Shown here piece by piece: positions 6,327 to 11,242 of a DNA stretch of 11,242 nt. Within the stretch, counting starts at the first letter, position 1. Every line of letters begins with the position of its first letter. Both the position numbers and the translations under genes were made by a program. The DNA is from Planctomycetota bacterium (GTDB lineage: Bacteria; Planctomycetota; Phycisphaerae; Phycisphaerales; SM1A02): contig JAPUKX010000198.1 of assembly GCA_027295435.1 (NCBI GenBank), positions 1 to 11,242 of the forward strand. The letters are read 5' to 3'. The notes under the pieces are model-generated. The model was not told the DNA's origin. It ran no database searches and worked only from the letters and a program-made list of their open reading frames with translations.

Positions 6327-6978
6327 TGCAGTGGTCCCCGGTCACGATCTTGCTGGGGCGATCGTCGTCGTGACCCGACGGATCGCGCGCGAACGTTCGG
6401 CCGACGCCGATGGCGGACAGGATACGGTCCTCCTCAGCGTGCATGGCCGTGAAGCCCTCTTCGGTCTGATCATCGAACCCGGCGCAGTGAAGCACGCCGT
6501 GCAGCGCATACAGCAGCAGCTCCTGCTCGATGGGGATATTCCGCTCGGACGCCCCGCCAGCCGCAACATCGACGCAGACGACGATGTCCGCGTCGATCGC
6601 GTCGCCGGGCGCCGTATTGTCGAACGCCAGCACATCCGTGGAATCATTGACCTGCCGGTGCGCGCCGTTGAGCGTGCGCATCTGCTCCTCGCCGACGATG
6701 GCGACCGCAAGACGTTGGACCGGACGATTGATGTGCGCCAACGTCGCCGCAAGCCGGTTGCGTATCCACGGCACGTCGATGCGGCGAGCCTCGGCGGCGC
6801 ACGTCATTTCCACGACAGCTTCGGCCGGCGGACACGGCGGTGCGTTCATCTCCAGGCTGGCGGCGGGGTCGCGAGGTTCGGGAGGGTTATCGGAGTCCGA
6901 CGATGGATCCGCAGCCGAGTCGTCGCGGTCGTCCGCGAGTGCCGTGGAACAGCGTTTCGTGGAAGCGTTTTGGTTCAT
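6319..6978 (-). CDS. ybeY: YbeY endoribonuclease (rRNA maturation/quality control)
   Basis: YbeY is a zinc-dependent single-strand endoribonuclease needed for 16S rRNA 3'-end maturation and ribosome quality control. The conserved core starts near residue 65. It has NDSTDVLAFD (111-120, the family's TDVLSF strand), DIVVCVDVA (131-139) and the metal motif LHGVLHCAGFDD (159-170). His160 and His164 are present, but the third ligand position of H-x3-H-x5-H is Asp170, a substitution I recall in other homologues. The first 60 residues are an acidic, disordered-looking extension beyond the usual length of about 150. The start at 6978 has GGTGA 3 nt upstream (6982-6986); ATG at 6849 is possible and would remove most of the extension. 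Followed with overlap by the CNNM gene. The common upstream partner PhoH/YbeZ is absent; nuoF is there instead, 163 bp away. Confidence 0.88.
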   Translation of the reverse strand: MNQNASTKRCSTALADDRDDSAADPSSDSDNPPEPRDPAASLEMNAPPCPPAEAVVEMTCAAEARRIDVPWIRNRLAATLAHINRPVQRLAVAIVGEEQMRTLNGAHRQVNDSTDVLAFDNTAPGDAIDADIVVCVDVAAGGASERNIPIEQELLLYALHGVLHCAGFDDQTEEGFTAMHAEEDRILSAIGVGRTFARDPSGHDDDRPSKIVTGDHCID

Positions 6979-7141
6979 CGGTCACCAGGCGCGGCCTGCC
7001 GGAGGCCTCGCCACGTCTCACCGCCGATAGGATACGACCCTTTTCGGCGTCTTGCCAGAGAAAATCCAGTGGTGGCCGGAAGAAGGTGCGATCGCCTTGG
7101 ACGGGCCTCAGCGGTCCAACAGGCGGCAATCCAGGCCGCGA

Positions 7142-8485
7142 TCAGGTGGCCCCGATGCCCAGGGGCACTAGGGACGGTCGTACCCGGGCCTCGAACTCAT
7201 CGCGGAACTTGTTGACGATCGTGCGGATGGCCCAGTTGTTGCCGTCGGCGAGTCCGCAGATGGTCGTGCCGGACATGATCCCCATCGACCCCGCCAGCTC
7301 CAACAGCAGATCCAAGTCTTTGCTGGTGGCGTTCCCCTGCTCGATTCTCACGAGCAGCTTATAGACCCACGAGGTGCCTTCGCGGCACGGCGTGCACTGG
7401 CCGCACGATTCGTTGGCGAAGAACCGCGCGATGTTGCGGGCCACCGCGACCATGTCGGTGTCCTCGTCGAAGATCGTCGGGCAGGCCGTGCCCAGGCCCA
7501 TGACCTGGTACTTTCGGCCGATGTCGAAGTCCATCTCGGCGTCGAACTGATCGGGCCCCAGCGCGCCCATGCTCACGCCGCCGGCGATCGCGCCCTTGAA
7601 CTTCTTGCCGCCACGCATCCCCCCGCAATAGTCCTCGACAAGTTTTCGAAGCGGGATTCCCAAGTCCACCTCATAACAGCCCGGGCGGTTGACGTGCCCG
7701 GAGACGCCCATGAGCTTGGGGCCGAAGCTCGGTGGGCCGCCGATGGACGATTCGCAGCCCATGGATTTCCACCAGTCGGCGCCGTGACGGACGATCGGGC
7801 CGACGGCGGCCAGCGTCTCGACGTTGTTGACGATGGTGGGGCGGCCGAAGAGTCCCTTCACCGCAGGGAACGGCGGCTTGACCCTCGGCCAGGCCCGCTT
7901 GCCCTCGATGCATTCCAGCAGGCCGGTCTCCTCGCCGCAGATGTACGCGCCCGCGCTGCGGTGCAGGTAGCACTCGGCGACAAAGTCGCTCGCGCCACTC
8001 AGCATCCCCGGCTTGCCGAAGATGCCGTGCTCATAAGCCTCCCGGATCGCGGTCTCGACAACCTTGATCTGATGGCGGTACTCCCCGCGGATGAAGAAGT
8101 ATGCGGTGTCGAGCCGGCAGGCGTAGCAGGTGATCGCAATCCCTTCAAGCACCAGGTGCGGGTCGAAGTCAATGAGCAGCCGATCCTTGAACGTGCCCGG
8201 CTCGGCCTCGTCGCAGTTGACGGCGAGATACCGCCGCCCGCCATCGGGCTCCGGTAGGAACGACCACTTGAGCCCGCAGGGGAAGCCTGCTCCGCCTCGG
8301 CCGCGAAGCTGGGCGTCCTTGACCATGTCCACGATGGCCTCCGGCGTCATGTCCAGCGCGGCTCGCAGCGTCTCGTACCCATCGGTCTTGACGTACTCGT
8401 CGTAGCCGACGATGTGGCGGTCCTTCGGATCGCCCCACGGCGCGGTCGGGATTCGCTTACAAAGAATTGGTTCGGTAACAGGCAT
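7142..8485 (-). CDS. nuoF: NADH-quinone oxidoreductase subunit F (NADH-binding)
   Basis: 447 residues, full length. NuoF (51-kDa subunit) binds FMN and NADH and passes electrons from NADH into the Fe-S chain of complex I on the cytoplasmic arm. Visible motifs are GRGGAGFPCGLKWSF (62-76, NADH-binding glycine-rich loop, with Cys70 where Thr is usual), NCDEAEPGTFKDR (90-102), AYICGEETGLL (180-190), PPFPAVKGLFGRPTIVNNVETL (204-225; FMN region) and the N3 4Fe-4S ligands in ESCGQCTPCREGT (359-371; Cys361, 364, 367) with Cys410. No Shine-Dalgarno: C-rich heptamers run to within 3 nt of the ATG. It is separated from the preceding 67-aa ORF by 144 bp of structured DNA, so expression may be partly independent of nuoDE. 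nuoG does not follow. Confidence 0.96.
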   Translation of the reverse strand: MPVTEPILCKRIPTAPWGDPKDRHIVGYDEYVKTDGYETLRAALDMTPEAIVDMVKDAQLRGRGGAGFPCGLKWSFLPEPDGGRRYLAVNCDEAEPGTFKDRLLIDFDPHLVLEGIAITCYACRLDTAYFFIRGEYRHQIKVVETAIREAYEHGIFGKPGMLSGASDFVAECYLHRSAGAYICGEETGLLECIEGKRAWPRVKPPFPAVKGLFGRPTIVNNVETLAAVGPIVRHGADWWKSMGCESSIGGPPSFGPKLMGVSGHVNRPGCYEVDLGIPLRKLVEDYCGGMRGGKKFKGAIAGGVSMGALGPDQFDAEMDFDIGRKYQVMGLGTACPTIFDEDTDMVAVARNIARFFANESCGQCTPCREGTSWVYKLLVRIEQGNATSKDLDLLLELAGSMGIMSGTTICGLADGNNWAIRTIVNKFRDEFEARVRPSLVPLGIGAT

Positions 8486-8488
8486 GGG

Positions 8489-8523
8489 GGGAAGGGGTTA
8501 AGAATCAGGGGTTAGGAAGCCGG
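8489..8523 (-). repeat. Heptamer repeat abutting the nuoF start
   Basis: On the plus strand the 7-bp units GGGAAGG, GGTTAAG, AATCAGG, GGTTAGG and a weaker fifth unit follow from 8489. The same unit family, in the same order next to the ATG, precedes nuoD. The array replaces a Shine-Dalgarno. Confidence 0.6.
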
Positions 8524-8552
8524 GTCTGACGACCAAAGGGAGGAAGACCCGG
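8520..8552. repeat. Inverted repeat upstream of nuoF
   Basis: CCGGGTCT (8520-8527) and AGACCCGG (8545-8552) are perfect 8-bp inverted arms around a 17-nt loop rich in A and G (GGGAGGAAG). Confidence 0.45.
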
Positions 8553-8575
8553 GTTGATTGTCGGTCGCAGCTGAC

Positions 8576-8619
8576 CCGGACCTTCCTCGTCCCGACATGT
8601 CGGGACTCGTCAGGTCCGG
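8576..8619. repeat. Nested palindrome between the 67-aa ORF and nuoF
   Basis: A perfect 18-bp palindrome, GTCCCGACATGTCGGGAC (8589-8606), sits centrally between perfect outer arms CCGGACCT (8576-8583) and AGGTCCGG (8612-8619), with 5-nt spacers on both sides. It begins 11 nt past the stop codon of the 67-aa ORF. It may be an mRNA processing or stability hairpin or a mobile repeat unit; no T-tract follows. Confidence 0.6.
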
Positions 8620-8629
8620 CTTCAACCGC

Positions 8630-8833
8630 TCAGGGGCTGCTTGGTTCATTGCGCTTGAACTCAATTTCCTCGATGGTCGTTCGTCGAAGGGTCATGGTAT
8701 CGCGGTCCTCTTCCTCCACGGCCTTGTTCACGACGATTCGTTTCCTGCCTGGATCGGTCCTGATCGCCTTGACGATGTGGCCGATGAACTCGCCGAGGTA
8801 GTGCATGAGTGGCTTTTTGCTTGCGCTGCGCAT
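8630..8833 (-). CDS. Small conserved-looking protein inside the nuo cluster, function unknown
   Basis: 67 residues, starting 17 nt after the nuoE stop, with GGTGA 3 nt before the ATG in the same context as the ybeY start. The sequence is orderly rather than random: an N-terminal helix (HYLGEFIGHIVKAIRTD, 11-27), a basic turn (PGRKRIVVNK), then an acidic stretch (VEEEDRD, 39-45) and an alternating strand (MTLRRTTIEEIEFKR, 47-61). No Cys and no membrane span, so it is not an Fe-S or hydrophobic complex I subunit. It could be an accessory or assembly factor for the NADH module or an unrelated passenger. Its position and ribosome binding site favour a real gene; the function is unknown. Confidence 0.6.
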   Translation of the reverse strand: MRSASKKPLMHYLGEFIGHIVKAIRTDPGRKRIVVNKAVEEEDRDTMTLRRTTIEEIEFKRNEPSSP

Positions 8834-8850
8834 TGGTCACCGTCCGCGAG

Positions 8851-9378
8851 TCAGTCAGGTAGATTCTCCAAGAGTTGATCGAGCTTCTCAATCGTCAGGT
8901 GTTCGTGGAGATCGTCGTTAATCAGCGCCACCGGCGCGGTATCGCATGAGCCGAGGCATTCCAGGGCTAGCAGCGTGAACTTCCCGTCATCGGTTGTCTC
9001 GTGCGGCTCGATGTCGAGCTTGCGGCGCAGATGATCGAGGATCGCCTGGTGGCCGCAGATCTCGCAGGCGAATGACTGGCAGACCGCGATGACGTGCCTG
9101 CCGGTCGGCTCGGTCGTGTACTCTTCGTAAAACGAGGCGGTGTCGAGCACGTCTGCGGGCGTGATCTGAAGGAACCGAGCGATCTCCACCATCGCTTGGT
9201 AAGGAACACATCGATAGCGATGCTGCACGTCGTTGAGGATCGGCACCAACGCGCCCATCGCCTTCTCATACCGAGGCAGGAGTTCGGCCGTGTACCGCTG
9301 CTTCATCTTCGGCGTGAGATACGGCTTGTCACGCTGCTCGATGACCGTGGTGGCGGAAGGCTTTACGGTCCAGGCCAT
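8851..9378 (-). CDS. nuoE: NADH-quinone oxidoreductase subunit E (2Fe-2S, 24-kDa type)
   Basis: 175 residues from ATG at 9378. GGAGGG (9383-9388) is placed correctly for this ATG, so I prefer it to the in-frame TTG at 9390. NuoE carries the N1a 2Fe-2S cluster beside NuoF in the NADH-oxidising module. The thioredoxin-like domain has the expected ligands: Cys100-x4-Cys105 (VCQSFACEICG) and Cys141-x3-Cys145 (ECLGSCD); a further Cys108 is present. The N-terminal helical part contains LPRYEKAMGALVPILNDVQ and VPYQAMVEIARFLQITPADVLDTASFYEEY, matching family features. It lies 57 bp downstream of nuoD and 17 bp upstream of the 67-aa ORF, so it belongs to the same transcript. Confidence 0.95.
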   Translation of the reverse strand: MAWTVKPSATTVIEQRDKPYLTPKMKQRYTAELLPRYEKAMGALVPILNDVQHRYRCVPYQAMVEIARFLQITPADVLDTASFYEEYTTEPTGRHVIAVCQSFACEICGHQAILDHLRRKLDIEPHETTDDGKFTLLALECLGSCDTAPVALINDDLHEHLTIEKLDQLLENLPD

Positions 9379-9382
9379 GGGG

Positions 9383-9388
9383 CCCTCC
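9383..9388 (-). promoter_or_regulatory. Shine-Dalgarno that sets the nuoE start
   Basis: The minus strand reads GGAGGG, CCCC, ATG. It supports ATG at 9378 rather than TTG at 9390, which would lie across the site itself. Confidence 0.6.
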
Positions 9389-9435
9389 AAAGGTATGCGT
9401 CCGAATCCGCTGGCGGGGACGCCGCGGCTTGCTTA

Positions 9436-10725
9436 TCACCGATCCAGCTCCGCGGCGATGATGTTTAGCGACCCCAGCACCGCTACGGTGTCGGCGAGCT
9501 GATGCCCCTCCAGCAGTTTGGGCAACACCTGAAAATGGATGAACGACGGCGGGCGGGTCTTCGCGCGCCAGGAGCATTTCGTTGCGTCGGCGACGATGTA
9601 GTAGCCCAGCTCGCCGTTGGGTGATTCGATCGCGGCGTACGCTTCGCCGACGGGCACGTCCCAGCCACGATTGTCCATGAAGATCTCAAACAGTTGGATC
9701 GTCGCCTCGATAGACCCGTAGACATCACCCTTTTCCGGCACGTTGTACTTCGAGTCGATCGCGACGTTCATCGGACCCTTGGGAATGCGGTCGATGAGCT
9801 GGTCGATGATTCGCCGGGATTGCTGCATCTCCTCCATGCGGACCAGGAATCGGCAGAGGCAGTCGCCGTCCTGAGCCACCGCGATCGAGAACTCGACCGG
9901 CTCGGCCCCTTGGCCGTCCCAGTTGTCCGCAAAGCAAAGGTACGGCTCATCCTTGCGGAGATCGCGGCGAACCCCCGACGCTCGGGCGTTGGGGCCGGTG
10001 AGGCTCCAGGCGATCGCGTCCTGAGGGCTGATCTCGCCCACTCCTTGGAGGCGATCCACGAAAATACGGTTGCGCTTCAGCAGAACCTCAATGTCCTTGA
10101 TCGCCTTGGGCAGGCGGTCGTCGATGAACGCGCGCACCATGCGTCGAAAGACTTCATCGTCCGGGAGGTCCAGCATCGCGCCCCCGACGCGGGTCCAATC
10201 GGGGTGGAACCGCTGGCCGGAGATATAGTCCATGATGTCGTAGATGAACTCGCGCTCGTTGAAGCCGTAGAGAAACCCGGTGAAGGCGCCGAGGTCCAGC
10301 GCTGCGGCTCCGCAGCTCAGCAGATGGTTCTGAATCCGCCCGAGTTCCGCAAGGATCGTCCGCACGACCTTGCATCGCGGTGTCAGGTTGATGCCGAACA
10401 AAGCCTCCACCGCGTGATGCCAGGCGATGTCGTTGACGATCGGGCTGATGTAATCCATTCGGCTGACGGTGCAGACGTACTGGTTGTAGTCGTGGTGTTC
10501 GGCGAGCTTCTCGAAACCCGAGTGCAGGTAGCCGATGTGAGGGGTGGCCCGTACCACCCGCTCGCCGTCCAGCTCCAGGACGATCCGCAATGTCGTGTGC
10601 GTCGCCGGATGCTGCGGGCCGAAGTTGAGCACCCACCGCTCGGGCGCATCGCCGCGCTGCGTGAGATACTCCGTGGTCTCGATGTCCACGTCGTAACCTT
10701 CATCTGGGGCGAGCGTGTAGGGCAT
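9436..10725 (-). CDS. nuoD: NADH-quinone oxidoreductase subunit D (49-kDa type, quinone site)
   Basis: 429 residues, full length. NuoD, related to the large subunit of NiFe hydrogenases, forms the quinone pocket of complex I with NuoB. Visible are NFGPQHPATHTTLR (34-47) with His39 and His43, HIGYLHSGFEKLAE (63-76), SRMDYISP (88-95) with Tyr92 at the position of the quinone-contacting Tyr, RTILAELGRIQNHLL (122-136), and the C-terminal RPPSFIHFQVLPKLLEGHQLADTVAVLGSLNIIAAELDR (391-429), a typical family end. The hydrogenase-like Ni-binding Cys pairs are absent, as expected. It is the first nuo gene visible: the upstream neighbour is an unrelated protein end, not nuoC. No Shine-Dalgarno; heptamer repeats run to the start. 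A regulatory region of about 150 bp with a CRP/FNR-like dyad precedes it. Confidence 0.96.
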   Translation of the reverse strand: MPYTLAPDEGYDVDIETTEYLTQRGDAPERWVLNFGPQHPATHTTLRIVLELDGERVVRATPHIGYLHSGFEKLAEHHDYNQYVCTVSRMDYISPIVNDIAWHHAVEALFGINLTPRCKVVRTILAELGRIQNHLLSCGAAALDLGAFTGFLYGFNEREFIYDIMDYISGQRFHPDWTRVGGAMLDLPDDEVFRRMVRAFIDDRLPKAIKDIEVLLKRNRIFVDRLQGVGEISPQDAIAWSLTGPNARASGVRRDLRKDEPYLCFADNWDGQGAEPVEFSIAVAQDGDCLCRFLVRMEEMQQSRRIIDQLIDRIPKGPMNVAIDSKYNVPEKGDVYGSIEATIQLFEIFMDNRGWDVPVGEAYAAIESPNGELGYYIVADATKCSWRAKTRPPSFIHFQVLPKLLEGHQLADTVAVLGSLNIIAAELDR

Positions 10726-10728
10726 TGG

Positions 10729-10784
10729 GGGAAGGGGTTAGGGTTCAGGAGTCAGGGGTTAGGGGGCAGCCGTCAGAGGTCAGC
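10729..10784 (-). repeat. Eight-unit heptamer repeat abutting the nuoD start
   Basis: On the plus strand eight 7-bp units with consensus GGTYAGG run without interruption from 10729 (GGGAAGG, GGTTAGG, GTTCAGG, AGTCAGG and four more). In the nuoD mRNA sense it is C-rich (CCTAACC-like) and ends 3 nt before the ATG. Confidence 0.65.
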
Positions 10785-10797
10785 TTCTTTCCCTTAG

Positions 10798-10852
10798 CCC
10801 CCGGCCCTGCCGGGGGGTGGGTGGGTGGGCTGCCCCCGGCTCTCCCGGGGGG
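10798..10852. repeat. Twin C/G hairpins upstream of nuoD
   Basis: Two near-copies of one element, offset by about 35 bp. The first has arms CCCCCGGC (10798-10805) and GCCGGGGG (10809-10816) around a CCT loop. The second has CCCCCGG (10833-10839) and CCGGGGG (10845-10851) around a 5-nt loop. Both are followed by a G-rich GGTGG tail. They would fall in the nuoD 5' untranslated region. Confidence 0.6.
10812..10829 (+). other. G-quadruplex motif with three single-T loops
   Basis: The plus strand reads G6, T, G3, T, G3, T, G3. Four G-runs with 1-nt loops are the most stable parallel G-quadruplex class. It lies on the template strand for nuoD, and its first G-run also forms the 3' arm of the first twin hairpin, so the two structures exclude each other. 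Confidence 0.6.
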
Positions 10853-10860
10853 TGGACCAC

Positions 10861-10880
10861 ATTGTGACAGCCTTCACAAT
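10861..10880. promoter_or_regulatory. CRP/FNR-type operator candidate upstream of nuoD
   Basis: A perfect 7-bp dyad, ATTGTGA-N6-TCACAAT, contains TGTGA-N6-TCACA, the exact consensus of CRP. It lies 136-155 bp upstream of the nuoD ATG, directly downstream of a TATACT box, so it would cover about +2 to +21 of that promoter. That placement suits repression (roadblock) or control of a second promoter better than classical activation. Confidence 0.55.
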
Positions 10881-10887
10881 CCGCGGA

Positions 10888-10893
10888 AGTATA
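10888..10893 (-). promoter_or_regulatory. Possible -10 box for the nuoDEF transcript
   Basis: The minus strand reads TATACT, 5 of 6 to TATAAT. The best hexamer 17 bp upstream (CGGACG) matches the -35 consensus at only 3 of 6. Predicted start near 10881, giving a leader of about 155 nt. Confidence 0.4.
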
Positions 10894-10903
10894 CGGCACG
10901 GCT

Positions 10904-10941
10904 GGCGAATCGTCCGGGCTCCAGCGAGCCGGGCGAATCGT
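10904..10941. repeat. 10-bp direct repeat upstream of nuoD
   Basis: GGCGAATCGT occurs at 10904-10913 and again at 10932-10941, 28 bp apart start to start, flanking the possible -35 region. It may be a pair of binding sites or chance in GC-rich DNA. Confidence 0.3.
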
Positions 10942-10960
10942 TTGAAATTGGCTTGTTTAG

Positions 10961-11001
10961 CCGGCGGGCTGCGCCCGCCGGGCCGGGATGCGTAGCGTCC
11001 C
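10961..11001 (-). terminator. Tandem hairpins after the right-edge gene, possible terminator or repeat unit
   Basis: In minus-strand order the first hairpin (10985-11001) has 7-bp arms GGGACGC/GCATCCC with one wobble. The second (10961-10981) has perfect 9-bp arms CCGGCGGGC/GCCCGCCGG and a 3-nt loop. They begin about 30 nt after the TAG of the right-edge gene. No T-tract follows, so this could be an interspersed repeat element instead. Confidence 0.4.
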
Positions 11002-11032
11002 AGCTAATGAGAGCTGATAGCAGACAATCCAA

Positions 11033-11242
11033 CTACCCCCAGTTGGCCAGCAGCGTCAGCAGATCGAGGATTCCCACGGTGCCGTCGCCATCGAAGTCGG
11101 GCGGGCTGCCGGAGTCGGTGGCCCTCAGCCCCAGCTGGCGAGCAATGTGAACAAGTCGAGGATGCCGACGGTGCCGTCGTTGCCGGCACGTGCCGGGCTG
11201 CGGCGCCGCCTGCTGCCGCCCGGTGTATGTCTGATCTTCGAG
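11033..11242 (-). CDS. 3' end of a protein with dockerin/EF-hand-like C-terminal repeats, apparently frameshifted (runs off right edge)
   Basis: Two copies of a planctomycete-type C-terminal signature lie in tandem on the minus strand. The distal copy, DFDGDGTVGILDLLTLLANWG then TAG (11033-11035), is in a frame open to the window edge. The proximal copy, NDGTVGILDLFTLLASWG then TGA (11125-11127), is in another frame, shifted by one base. Such motifs (DxDGDG calcium loop, LLxxWG end) occur in pairs at the C-terminus of secreted planctomycete proteins and are related to dockerin type I repeats. Adding one base in the G4 run of the first SWG codons (plus-strand 11129-11132) would fuse both copies into one normal paired domain ending LLANWG. 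So this is either a recent frameshift, a sequencing error in a homopolymer, or a shortened protein ending at the first copy. The main body of the protein is outside the window. Confidence 0.55.
   Translation of the reverse strand, partial: LEDQTYTGRQQAAPQPGTCRQRRHRRHPRLVHIARQLGLRATDSGSPPDFDGDGTVGILDLLTLLANWG

Noticed and set aside
6887..7129. 80-residue frame between nuoF and ybeY on the minus strand
   Set aside because: TTG start, no ribosome binding site, 92-nt overlap with ybeY, and composition of a shadow frame; nothing conserved is visible.
8489..8523. CRISPR or minisatellite interpretation of the heptamers
   Set aside because: No 25-40 bp repeats with unique spacers and no cas genes; units are 7 bp and contiguous.
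10726..10784. Telomere-like repeats (GGTTAGG resembles TTAGGG)
   Set aside because: The period is 7, units are degenerate, and the array abuts a bacterial start codon inside a gene-dense region.
9694..10797. 367-residue plus-strand frame opposite nuoD
   Set aside because: It mirrors nuoD codon structure and has no recognisable motif of its own.
11183..11196. 14-bp palindrome CCGGCACGTGCCGG in the right-edge gene
   Set aside because: It lies in coding sequence of GC-rich repeats; nothing links it to a regulatory role.

Overview
The window looks like a chromosomal segment of a high-GC bacterium, most likely a member of the Planctomycetota (Phycisphaerae-like). Three things point there. A protein fragment at the right edge ends in GILDLLTLLANWG followed by a stop, a C-terminal dockerin/EF-hand-like signature common in that group. 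The sigma factor is of the planctomycete-type ECF family (DWSLI, DLTQGF, GRFRTLLL, EIDDEL motifs). The intergenic DNA is full of GC-rich hairpins and short tandem repeats. This placement is inference from sequence style, not from a phylogeny.

Layout, left to right. Positions 1-202 (minus) hold the 5' end of a secreted protein gene with a good Shine-Dalgarno. Positions 392-2252 (minus) form a tight three-gene unit: an ECF-like sigma factor, a small helical protein coupled to it by an ATGA overlap, and a CYTH-domain protein. Positions 2400-3599 (minus) encode a RibBA-type riboflavin protein whose RibB half is intact but whose GTP cyclohydrolase II half has lost its zinc ligands. It is divergent from an M42-like metallopeptidase (3738-4886, plus). 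The peptidase converges on a YbeY/CNNM-CorC pair (6319-6978 and 5010-6326, minus), an adjacency known from many bacteria.

The right third (7142-10725, minus) is a partial respiratory complex I cluster, nuoD-nuoE-[67-aa ORF]-nuoF, without nuoA/B/C or nuoG beside it. NuoE and NuoF belong to the NADH-oxidising arm, and NuoD is the quinone-site subunit of the connecting arm. Ahead of nuoD, positions 10726-11032 are packed with candidate control elements: a perfect CRP/FNR-like dyad (TGTGA-N6-TCACA) just downstream of a TATACT box, two near-identical C/G hairpins, a G-quadruplex motif sharing bases with one of them, and an eight-unit heptamer repeat running up to the start codon.

The most unusual signal is not a gene. 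Degenerate 7-bp tandem repeats abut the start codons of nuoD, nuoF and ribB, none of which has a visible Shine-Dalgarno, while several neighbouring genes do have one. No tRNA, rRNA, CRISPR array, insertion sequence or defence system was recognised.
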